Origin: Christensenella sp. UBA6880
GTDB taxonomy: Bacteria; Bacillota; Clostridia; Christensenellales; CAG-917
Length of the DNA stretch: 15,930 bases
NCBI GenBank assembly: GCA_002449145.1
Contig: DKCG01000014.1
Coordinates: 1 to 15,930, forward strand
Direction: 5' to 3'
Under the pieces are notes generated by a model. It had not been told where the DNA came from, did not search any database, and worked only from the letters and a program-made list of their open reading frames with translations. The position numbers and the translations under genes were made by a program. Shown piece by piece: positions 5,853 to 12,783 of the stretch; position 1 is the first letter of the stretch; each line of letters starts with the position of its first letter.

Positions 5853-7157
5853 ATGCAATATTCAAAGAAGGCGGTGGCAAAATTGTCGGACGAAAGCAAA
5901 AACGCAGCCGAAAACGGCGATAAAAAGCGCAAAAAATTGCGTTTTCAACTCGACCATTCGGCGAAGTTTTATCCCATTATGTCCACAAAAAAGGCGCAAA
6001 GCCTTTTCAGAATTTCCGCTTTGATGAAAGAGGACGTTGACAGAGACAAATTGCAAATCGCCCTCAACGAAGTGTTGCCGAGATTCGAGGCGTACAGCGT
6101 GCGACTCAAAAAAGGGTATGCTTGGCACTTTTTCGAGCATAACGACGCGCCTTGCAAAGTGTTTGACGAGGGCGCACTCTTAAAACCCATCGACCCCGAT
6201 GAAACGAACGGATATTGGTTCAGAGTGTCGGCGGCAGGGAACAAAATCATACTCGAAATCTTCCACGCGCTTGCGGACGGCAACGGCGCGCTTGCGTTTT
6301 TGAAAAGTATCGTGAAAAGATACCGCGAGGTGTGCGGATTCACCGTCGAGGACGAGGGCGTTATAGACTGGCAAAGCGAACCCGTTTCGGAAGAAACCGA
6401 GGACGGATTCGAGAAAAACTACAAGCCCATATCTCTCGGACAAATGAATCTCAAAGCGCTTGCGGGCAAAGTGCCTCATCGCATAAAAGGCACGCTGTCG
6501 AAAGACGGCTACGAGGTGAGCGAAGGCGTCGTCGAGGCAAAAGACGTGCTGAAACGCGCAAAGGAAATCGGCGTGTCGTTCACGGCGTACGTTGCGGGCG
6601 TGCTTGCGTACTCGATTGAAAAAACCTGCGCAAACAAAGTGCCGATTGCGGTGATGATTCCCGTCAATCTTCGCACGCTCTATCCGTCGAGAACCATGCG
6701 CAACTTCGTGACGTTCGTAAGAATCATTCTCGCCCCGTCCGAGTTTAAGAGCATAGAGACGTGCGCAAAGGAAACGCAAAGACAACTCAAAATCCAAACC
6801 GCAAAGGACAAACTCGACGCGTTTATTTCAACGACGGTGAAAGCGCAAAAGAACTGGATTTTGAAAATAGTGCCGCTTTTCCTCAAAACCGCGATATTGC
6901 GGCTGGGCAGAGTGTTTATGCGCTCGCGCCAAACGATTATATTCAGCAATCTCGGCAACGTCGTATCCCCCGAAAGTATGGGCGTTGACAGATATGCGCT
7001 CAATATGAACGTGTCCAAAAACAACACGCAGAATCTCGGCGCAATCACCACCAACGGCAAAACCACGCTCGCGTTTACGAGGGCGATAAAGGAAAAGACG
7101 CTCCCCGACGAGTTCTTTGCCGAACTCGAAAAAGAGGGCATAGCGGTGCAAAGATAA
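5853..7157 (+). CDS. Condensation-domain/alcohol acetyltransferase-like protein
   Basis: The 434-aa protein has the fold pattern of the CoA-dependent acyltransferase superfamily (NRPS condensation domain, alcohol acetyltransferase, PapA type). The N-terminal half carries LDHSAKFYPIMSTKK and the active-site HxxxDG motif FHALADG, with His138, Asp142 and Gly143 counted from the ATG. The C-terminal half has an IPVNLR-type motif (VMIPVNLRTLYPS) and NLGNV, both usual for the superfamily. It is a stand-alone domain with no carrier protein or adenylation partner nearby, so substrate and product cannot be named. The open frame starts at ATG 5853, but the promoter places transcription start near 5857. 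A TTG at 5883, preceded by AAGAAGGCGGTGG, may be the real start. It precedes alaS by 60 bp. Confidence 0.85.
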   Translation: MQYSKKAVAKLSDESKNAAENGDKKRKKLRFQLDHSAKFYPIMSTKKAQSLFRISALMKEDVDRDKLQIALNEVLPRFEAYSVRLKKGYAWHFFEHNDAPCKVFDEGALLKPIDPDETNGYWFRVSAAGNKIILEIFHALADGNGALAFLKSIVKRYREVCGFTVEDEGVIDWQSEPVSEETEDGFEKNYKPISLGQMNLKALAGKVPHRIKGTLSKDGYEVSEGVVEAKDVLKRAKEIGVSFTAYVAGVLAYSIEKTCANKVPIAVMIPVNLRTLYPSRTMRNFVTFVRIILAPSEFKSIETCAKETQRQLKIQTAKDKLDAFISTTVKAQKNWILKIVPLFLKTAILRLGRVFMRSRQTIIFSNLGNVVSPESMGVDRYALNMNVSKNNTQNLGAITTNGKTTLAFTRAIKEKTLPDEFFAELEKEGIAVQR

Positions 7158-7217
7158 CGGCAAAAATAAGCAAAAAAACGAAACGATAAAACGAAATATT
7201 CACCATTAGAGGTATAT

Positions 7218-9005
7218 ATGAAACAACTCAATTCAAGCGAACTTCGCAAACTTTATCTCGACTATTACAAGTCCAAGGGACACGCCGTAATCGGTTCTGC
7301 GTCCCTCATCCCCGAAAACGACCCGACCGTGTTGTTCACGACTGCGGGTATGCACCCCCTCGTGCCGTACCTTTTGGGCGAAAAGCACCCGGCGGGCAAT
7401 CGTTTGACGGACGTTCAAGTGTGCGTGCGCACGGGCGACATCGACGAAGTGGGCGACGCAACACATTGCACTTTCTTCGAGATGCTCGGCAGATGGTCGT
7501 TGGGCGACTACTTCAAAGAGTATGCGATTGCCTGCTCTTACGATTTTCTCATCAATCAACTCGAATTCGACAAAGATAAATTTGCGGTTACGGTGTTTGC
7601 CGGCGACGAGGATTGCCCTCGCGACGAGGAAAGCGCGTCCTACTGGAAAGCGCAAGGCGTTCCCGAAGACCACATCTTCTATTGCAATAAAAAGCACAAC
7701 TGGTGGGGACCTGCCGGCATAACCGGTCCTTGCGGTCCGGACACCGAAATGTTTATCGACACCGGCAAGCCCAAATGCTCGGACGATTGCTCGCCCGCGT
7801 GCGATTGCGGCAAATACGTCGAAATCGGCAACGACGTGTTTATGCAATACTTCAAGAACGCGGACGGCACTTTCTCGCCCCTCAAACAAAAGAACGTAGA
7901 CGAGGGTATGGGTCTTGAAAGAATGCTTTGCATTCTCAACGGCTACAAATCCGTGTACGAAACAGACCTCTTTGCGTTTGCAATCAAGAAACTCGAAGAA
8001 CTTTCGGGAAAGACCTACGGCAAAGACGAAACGATGACCGTAGCAATGCGCATAATCGCAGACCATACGCGTACGGCAACCTTCCTCTTGGGCGATCCCA
8101 AAGGCGTGTCGCCCTCGAACGTCGATCAAGGCTACGTTTTGCGCCGCCTTATCCGCAGGGCGATGAGATATTGCAGAACGCTCGGAATCGACGACGGCGC
8201 ACTCGTCGAACTTGCAAAACTTTACGTCGCAAAATACGAGGAAGCGTACCCCTACATCAAAGAGAACGAGGGCAGAATCGTGAGCGAACTCGAAGCGGAA
8301 AAAGACAAGTTTGCAAAGACCATCGAACAAGGCTTGAAAGAGTTTGACAAAATCGTGGCGCACCTTCCCGAAAATATGACGGTGTTCCCCGGCAAGACCG
8401 CGTTCAGACTTTACGACACGTACGGATTCCCCATCGAAATGACGGCGGAACTCGCAAAAGAAAAAGGCTATACTCTCGACAAAGAGGGCTACGACAAGGC
8501 GTTTGCAGACCATCAGGCACTCTCGAAAGCGGGTGCGGAACAAAAGTTCAAGGGCGGACTTGCGGACGGCGGCGAACTCACCGCAAGATTGCACAGCGCA
8601 ACGCACCTTCTCAACGCCGCGCTCAAACTCGTGCTTCACGACGATTCCATTCAACAAAAGGGCAGCAACATCACGTCCGAAAGATTGCGTTTCGACTTCA
8701 ACTTCCCGCGCCCGTTGACGCAAGAAGAAATCGCAGAGGTCGAAAAGGTCGTAAACGACGAAATCGCCAAAGACAGCGAAATCAAACTCGAAGAAATGAC
8801 CGTCGAGGACGCAAAGAAAGCAGGCGCAATCGGCGTGTTCGACAACCGCTACGGCGACGTCGTAAAGGTGTATACGATAGGCATATCCAAAGAAATCTGC
8901 GGCGGTCCTCACGCAAAACGCACGGGCGAACTCGGCAAATTCCGCATCGTCAAAGAGCAATCTTCTTCGGCGGGCGTAAGACGTATCAAAGCGGTTTTGG
9001 AATAA
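7218..9005 (+). CDS. alaS: Compact alanyl-tRNA synthetase
   Basis: It charges tRNA-Ala and should also clear mischarged Ser/Gly-tRNA. The 595 aa contain the class II catalytic core (about 1-250: ENDPTVLFTTAGMHPLVPYL, THCTFFEMLGRWSLGDYF, VDEGMGLERM), the tRNA-recognition helices (about 270-410, LRRLIRRAMRY), and an editing core with HSATH (His459, His463) and CGGPH (Cys561, His565) as metal ligands. Compared with the usual 850-880 aa enzyme, the small beta-barrel between core and editing domain and the whole C-Ala domain are absent. A Cys cluster (CSDDCSPACDCGKY, 187-200) and VGDATHCTFFEMLGRWSLGD resemble short bacterial and archaeal-like forms. AGAGGT precedes the start. No T-box leader fits in the 60-bp gap. 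It could be the only AlaRS or a second copy. Confidence 0.92.
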   Translation: MKQLNSSELRKLYLDYYKSKGHAVIGSASLIPENDPTVLFTTAGMHPLVPYLLGEKHPAGNRLTDVQVCVRTGDIDEVGDATHCTFFEMLGRWSLGDYFKEYAIACSYDFLINQLEFDKDKFAVTVFAGDEDCPRDEESASYWKAQGVPEDHIFYCNKKHNWWGPAGITGPCGPDTEMFIDTGKPKCSDDCSPACDCGKYVEIGNDVFMQYFKNADGTFSPLKQKNVDEGMGLERMLCILNGYKSVYETDLFAFAIKKLEELSGKTYGKDETMTVAMRIIADHTRTATFLLGDPKGVSPSNVDQGYVLRRLIRRAMRYCRTLGIDDGALVELAKLYVAKYEEAYPYIKENEGRIVSELEAEKDKFAKTIEQGLKEFDKIVAHLPENMTVFPGKTAFRLYDTYGFPIEMTAELAKEKGYTLDKEGYDKAFADHQALSKAGAEQKFKGGLADGGELTARLHSATHLLNAALKLVLHDDSIQQKGSNITSERLRFDFNFPRPLTQEEIAEVEKVVNDEIAKDSEIKLEEMTVEDAKKAGAIGVFDNRYGDVVKVYTIGISKEICGGPHAKRTGELGKFRIVKEQSSSAGVRRIKAVLE

Positions 9006-9009
9006 GATT

Positions 9010-9825
9010 ATGAAATGTGACACCCACGTCCACACCACCAATTCGCACGACGGAAAAGTGCCGCTCTCGCAAGTCGTGGAAATAGCAAAGGAGCAAGGTC
9101 TTTGCTATTTGGCAACAACCGAACATCTCGATTACGACTTCGAGTACGGCAAAAATCGCGCGCCCGTAAGGTGGCCCAATCTCGACCTCGAAAAGTATTA
9201 CGAGAACTGGAAAAGCGCAAAATCGGCACTTGACGCGGACAAAAACAACACGTTAAACCTCTGTTTCGGCATAGAAGCGAGTTACGACTCGAGCCAAGCG
9301 GCAAAGGAAGCGTACAAAAAAGCCATTGAAAAATATCCCTTCGACATCGTTATAAATTCGGTGCATTGCGTGGACGGTTACGACGTGTACTTCAAACTCG
9401 CGTTCCTTTTCAAAACCAAAAAGAGAGTGTACAGAAGATACCTCGAAACCGTTTTGGAAAGCCTCGACGCACCCTATCAATACGACACGGTTGCGCACAT
9501 CGGCTACATCGCGCACGGCGCGCCCTATCGCGATAAATTGTTAAGATACAAGGATTTCCCGAAAGAAATTGACGCCATACTCAACGGCATAATCGCAAGA
9601 GGCAAAGCACTCGAAATCAACTTCCATCACGATATGGCGCCGCAACGAGATATTATCGAAAGATATTACGAACTCGGCGGTCGCAAGATAAGTTACGGCT
9701 CTGACGCTCATCGCGGCGATATTTGCAAAAACTTCGACGAGGCGTGCAAGATGTTGAAAGAGATAGGCTTTACGCATTTAAGCACTTTCGTCAAGCATGA
9801 AGAAGTCCCCGTCCCAATCGAATGA
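9010..9825 (+). CDS. PHP-family phosphatase, histidinol-phosphatase type
   Basis: The 271-aa protein has the metal-binding pattern of PHP phosphoesterases: DTHVHT (Asp4, His6, His8), His13 in SHDG, EH at 39-40, Glu89 in GIEA, His119 in NSVHC, His163 in VAHIGY and SDAH (Asp232, His234). Length and motif order fit the HisJ/HisK histidinol-phosphatase family, which removes phosphate from L-histidinol phosphate in histidine synthesis. No other his gene is nearby, so a different phosphoester substrate is possible. It starts 4 bp after the alaS stop with only a weak ribosome site (GGAATAAG), which implies translational coupling to alaS. A strong terminator follows at 9830-9861. Confidence 0.88.
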   Translation: MKCDTHVHTTNSHDGKVPLSQVVEIAKEQGLCYLATTEHLDYDFEYGKNRAPVRWPNLDLEKYYENWKSAKSALDADKNNTLNLCFGIEASYDSSQAAKEAYKKAIEKYPFDIVINSVHCVDGYDVYFKLAFLFKTKKRVYRRYLETVLESLDAPYQYDTVAHIGYIAHGAPYRDKLLRYKDFPKEIDAILNGIIARGKALEINFHHDMAPQRDIIERYYELGGRKISYGSDAHRGDICKNFDEACKMLKEIGFTHLSTFVKHEEVPVPIE

Positions 9826-9829
9826 TTTG

Positions 9830-9861
9830 AAAAAACGGTTTCTTTTGAGGAATCGTTTTTT
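9830..9861 (+). terminator. Terminator after the PHP phosphatase gene
   Basis: AAAAAACGGTTTC (9830-9842) pairs with GGAATCGTTTTTT (9849-9861) through 11 Watson-Crick and two G-T pairs, with a T-run on the 3' arm. It starts 5 bp past the stop codon. Confidence 0.88.
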
Positions 9862-9952
9862 ATTTGTTCAAATAAAACGGCGCGTTCGTTTGTATATATA
9901 AAGAGTTCTATCGAACAAAATTTTTTTACGAATGAAAATTGAGGGGAAAATT

Positions 9953-9979
9953 ATGTGGTTTACAAAAACAAAAGGTTGA
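9953..9979 (+). CDS. Possible eight-codon leader ORF (MWFTKTKG)
   Basis: ATG at 9953 is preceded by GAGGGG (9941-9946), and the frame ends at TGA 9977-9979. The context attgagggg-aaaattatg closely repeats the ribosome site and start of the next gene (attgagggg-taagttatg). It may be a remnant of a further duplicated gene start rather than a functional peptide. It overlaps the -35 box at 9976, so a transcript from that promoter would not contain it. Confidence 0.25.
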   Translation: MWFTKTKG

Positions 9980-10004
9980 AAATAAGCAAAATTTTGCTTA
10001 AAAT
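9976..10004 (+). promoter_or_regulatory. Sigma-A promoter of the subtilase islet
   Basis: TTGAAA (9976-9981), a 17-bp spacer and TAAAAT (9999-10004) lie 20 bp before the start codon at 10025, with GAGGGG as the ribosome site between. Confidence 0.7.
9983..10000. promoter_or_regulatory. 18-bp perfect palindrome in the promoter spacer
   Basis: TAAGCAAAATTTTGCTTA is its own reverse complement and fills the spacer and the first two bases of the -10 box. The placement is that of a classical repressor operator for a dimeric regulator. No regulator gene is present next to it, and an AT-rich chance palindrome remains possible. Confidence 0.5.
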
Positions 10005-10024
10005 AAATAATTGAGGGGTAAGTT

Positions 10025-10663
10025 ATGAAAACAAAACGAATTTTAATTGCAATTTTGCTGTTAGTGCTTGTATGCGCGATTCTCGTTGCTTGCAACGACA
10101 AAGCCGCGGACGAGTATGTTGGGGTGATAAAAGGTGACGCCTCGCGCGGTTGGAAACCAACCGCCGTTCCCGATCCGAACAATTCATTCGACAAGCGCGG
10201 AGAAAGAACAAATTTTAGCGAAGGCACTTGGAATTTTGACGGAACGGCTATAAATATATGGTTCACGAACACCGAGAGTCTAAACAACTTGTTTTACGAT
10301 TACACATTGGACGATTTTGACAAAGAAAAATTCAAGCGTGTGGAAGAAGGTTTGGCTTTTCGTTTGAGCGAAGTTCGGGAATGCGTCGCTTCATACGGAT
10401 ATGATAGCAAAAAAGCCAAAGAGTACAATAGGACGCTAAGATTGGAACTTGTGAATCCGACCAAAGAAAATGCGGTGAAATATGCCGAGGAATTCTATTA
10501 TGACAAAGGAATCAGATTTTCCGAGCCTGAGTTATACGGAAGTTGGTTTATTACAAGCAACGATCCGAGTTTAACAAACCAATGGGGATTGGAAAAAATC
10601 AAGGCATATGATGCGTGGGACATTATAACGGCATTTACATCTGCGGTGATTTCCCAAAGATAA
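10025..10663 (+). CDS. Lipoprotein with subtilase pro-region only (truncated duplicate)
   Basis: The 212-aa protein has a lipoprotein signal with lipobox LVAC (Cys23), then the same N-terminal and pro-region as the subtilase encoded next. Residues 13-47 are identical to its neighbour; the rest, including NNLFYDYTLDDFDK and ELVNPTKENAVKYAEEFYYDKG, is clearly related but diverged. It stops right after AYDAWDI, where the neighbour enters its catalytic domain, so no Asp/His/Ser triad is present. The last residues (TAFTSAVISQR) have no counterpart. Either it is a decayed duplicate whose protease domain was deleted, or a retained stand-alone pro-region that could act as an inhibitor or chaperone of the neighbouring protease. 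It has its own promoter and ribosome site. Confidence 0.75.
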   Translation: MKTKRILIAILLLVLVCAILVACNDKAADEYVGVIKGDASRGWKPTAVPDPNNSFDKRGERTNFSEGTWNFDGTAINIWFTNTESLNNLFYDYTLDDFDKEKFKRVEEGLAFRLSEVRECVASYGYDSKKAKEYNRTLRLELVNPTKENAVKYAEEFYYDKGIRFSEPELYGSWFITSNDPSLTNQWGLEKIKAYDAWDIITAFTSAVISQR

Positions 10664-10704
10664 AAAGCACAATAAAAATAAACAAAAATTGAGGAGGAAA
10701 AGAT

Positions 10705-12588
10705 ATGAAAGCAAAAAAGATAATAGTTTTGATATTGGCACTTGTACTTGTATGTGCCATTCTCGTTGCTTGTAACGACAAAGCCGCGGACGAGTATGTC
10801 GGGGTGATAAAAGGTGACGCCTCGCGCGGTTGGAAACCAACCGCCGATCCGGATCTGGACAATCCTCTCGATGTAGACAGTGAGCAGCGGGACTACAGAG
10901 ATCCGAAATATGAGTTCAAAGGCGAAAAGATGAGCATCACGTTTACAAATTCGGAGAGCGTAAACAATCTGTTTTATGATTACACGCTGGACGATTTTGA
11001 CAAAAGCAAATTCAAAAGGCTGTATGACAAGAAAGGATACATTGACCATTTACAAGAGGCGCGCGACGAATACAAAAAAAACAAGAATAGCGAGAAACTT
11101 AAAGACTATGTCAGAACGATTATTCTTGAACTAGTGAACCCCGGCAGAGAAAACGTGCTTGAGTACATAGACGAATTCAAAAAAGACAAAGGCGTCTTGT
11201 GGGCAGATCCGGACTTGAGCGGTAGCGGAATAGGCTGGTCTGCAACGACAAATGACTCTAATCTAAGCCACCAAACAAGCGTGTTTAACAAAATTCGGTT
11301 GTTTGACGCGTGGGACACTACAACGGGATCTGCGAGTGTAAAAGTTGGGGTTGTAGACACCGGCATATATAAAGATCACCCTGATTTGACAGCCAATGTA
11401 AGCACGAGTTTGAGTTTGGGTTCAAATCTCACAAGCGATCCGTTTGCAATAGGCACAAGCCAATACCACGGAACGTTAGCGGCAGGAATCATCGGTGCGG
11501 TCGGCAACAACGGTATAGGTGTCAGCGGAGTTTGTCAGCAGGTTACGCTTGTTTCGCTTCGAGCAGATGGCGACGAGTGGGATAGCACCCAGCGAATGTA
11601 TCTCGAAGATGCCGACTGTGTAACGAACGCAATAGAATACGCAACAAGCCACAATATCCCGATTTTGAACTTTAGTGGTGGGTTTTTTAGTGCGAGAATT
11701 AGTCCGTATCAACAGCAGAAAATGAGACAAGCGATACAAAACTATCAGGGGTTGATTGTCACCGCTGCAGGAAACGATAACTACAATATAGCAGATGAAA
11801 ACGGCAGCGGCACAAAACTTTATCCGCAAAGTTTCGACTTGGATAATATATTGGTTGTGGGAGCGACCGACAGCAACGACAACAAATCCGATTTTTCAAA
11901 TTATGGTCAAACCACGGTGGATTTGTTTGCTCCCGGCAATAGTATCTACACAACGTATTCTTATCATAATTCAGGCACCGTCTATAACACATACGGTTCG
12001 TTTTCCGGCACTTCTTTGGCAGCGCCGTTTGTCACGGGCGTAGCGGCATTATTGTTGTCAATGGAGCCAAATCTTACGGCGGTACAACTGAAAACGAGAA
12101 TTATGGAAAATGTTGATGCAATTCCGGCATTGTCGAATTTGTGCGTTTCGGGCGGAAGGCTCAATGCGAAGAAGGCGGTTGAGGCGCACGGACACAACAT
12201 TGCCACCTGTACATACACCAATCTCGGTTTCAGAGCCGGACATAGTGTGAGTTGCGATTTTTGCAACTACACCGACACCGAGTCGCACAACTGGAGTCCC
12301 GTAAAAGTTCCGGGAACGGCGATAGTGAAGTATCACGTCTGTACCAAGTGTTTTGCAAAGACCGAGATTATAGAAATACCCAATCCGTCCGTATTGTTCA
12401 GTGCCGATACGCTTGCGCTCATCGGCGCACAAGAGGCACATACATCGGGTGATTTCGACATCGAAATATCAGAACACGTTGCGGTGGTCAAGAGAGACGG
12501 CAAGTATTATCTTATGATTGCGTGCGACGACGAGGGCAGGCGGCTTGCGGATTTGAGCAAGATATTAAAGAGAGAAGAAAAGGCTTAA
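10705..12588 (+). CDS. Lipoprotein subtilisin-like serine protease (S8)
   Basis: The 627-aa precursor has a lipoprotein signal (lipobox LVAC, Cys23), a pro-region (about 80-175, with ELVNPGRENVLEYIDEF and a VLWADPDL end typical of subtilase propeptides) and an S8 catalytic domain (about 190-495). The triad is Asp218 (VVDTGIYKDHPDL), His255 (YHGTLAAGI) and Ser437 (GTSLAAP), with oxyanion Asn357 (AAGN). The His motif has Leu where many subtilases have a second His (HGTHVAG). A Cys/His-rich segment follows (about 495-560), with CDFC and CTKC pairs that could bind metal, then an unassigned C-terminal region. It is probably anchored outside the cell and degrades or processes extracytoplasmic proteins. 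AGGAGG precedes the start. It is AT-richer than its flanks and probably co-transcribed with the truncated paralogue 41 bp upstream. Confidence 0.92.
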   Translation: MKAKKIIVLILALVLVCAILVACNDKAADEYVGVIKGDASRGWKPTADPDLDNPLDVDSEQRDYRDPKYEFKGEKMSITFTNSESVNNLFYDYTLDDFDKSKFKRLYDKKGYIDHLQEARDEYKKNKNSEKLKDYVRTIILELVNPGRENVLEYIDEFKKDKGVLWADPDLSGSGIGWSATTNDSNLSHQTSVFNKIRLFDAWDTTTGSASVKVGVVDTGIYKDHPDLTANVSTSLSLGSNLTSDPFAIGTSQYHGTLAAGIIGAVGNNGIGVSGVCQQVTLVSLRADGDEWDSTQRMYLEDADCVTNAIEYATSHNIPILNFSGGFFSARISPYQQQKMRQAIQNYQGLIVTAAGNDNYNIADENGSGTKLYPQSFDLDNILVVGATDSNDNKSDFSNYGQTTVDLFAPGNSIYTTYSYHNSGTVYNTYGSFSGTSLAAPFVTGVAALLLSMEPNLTAVQLKTRIMENVDAIPALSNLCVSGGRLNAKKAVEAHGHNIATCTYTNLGFRAGHSVSCDFCNYTDTESHNWSPVKVPGTAIVKYHVCTKCFAKTEIIEIPNPSVLFSADTLALIGAQEAHTSGDFDIEISEHVAVVKRDGKYYLMIACDDEGRRLADLSKILKREEKA

Positions 12589-12594
12589 ACGAAA

Positions 12595-12618
12595 GGCGCG
12601 CGCAATTTTGCGCGCGCC
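12595..12618 (+). terminator. GC-rich hairpin after the subtilase gene
   Basis: GGCGCGCGCAA (12595-12605) and TTGCGCGCGCC (12608-12618) form a perfect 11-bp stem 6 bp past the stop. Only short T-runs follow, at some distance, so it may act as a transcript 3' end barrier rather than a textbook terminator. Confidence 0.5.
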
Positions 12619-12708
12619 GTGCTTATACGCTTTTCTAAATTGTTGCGCAAACGCGCATACATATCGTCGAGATTACGGATAATAGATAAGCAATTTTTTT
12701 GCGCACGA

Positions 12709-12737
12709 TTGACTATTTATCAATCTTAGTTTATATT
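12709..12737 (+). promoter_or_regulatory. Sigma-A promoter of amaP-greA
   Basis: TTGACT (12709-12714), a 17-bp spacer and TATATT (12732-12737) lie 46 bp before the amaP start codon. The preceding stretch 12619-12708 holds nothing recognisable. Confidence 0.75.
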
Positions 12738-12744
12738 ATATAAA

Positions 12745-12769
12745 CGGCAATCGTTTTAACGATGTGCCG
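12745..12769 (+). promoter_or_regulatory. 5' UTR hairpin of amaP
   Basis: CGGCA plus ATCGT pairs with ACGAT and TGCCG with a single bulged G. The stem would sit at the very 5' end of the transcript from 12709-12737 and just before the GAGGTG ribosome site, a place suited to transcript stabilisation or translation control. Confidence 0.45.
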
Positions 12770-12783
12770 CGTGAGGTGAATCT

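Noticed and set aside
5793..5858. N-terminal extension of YabP from the upstream ATG
   Set aside because: The extension MHIFYAFLILLSMK is unlike the family, and the ATG at 5792 has a good ribosome site.
5793..5880. Sigma-E promoter for yabP on the minus strand
   Set aside because: GAATATT and TAATATT resemble the -35 element, but no CATACAnT-like -10 occurs at the required 13-15 bp spacing.
7158..7217. T-box riboswitch upstream of alaS
   Set aside because: Only 60 bp separate the genes, too short for a T-box, and no T-box core sequence or terminator is present.
7233..9041. 602-codon open frame antisense to alaS
   Set aside because: It mirrors the alaS codons in another frame, is rich in Phe/Val/Arg/His without any domain, and has no credible ribosome site. 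It is a shadow of biased codon use.
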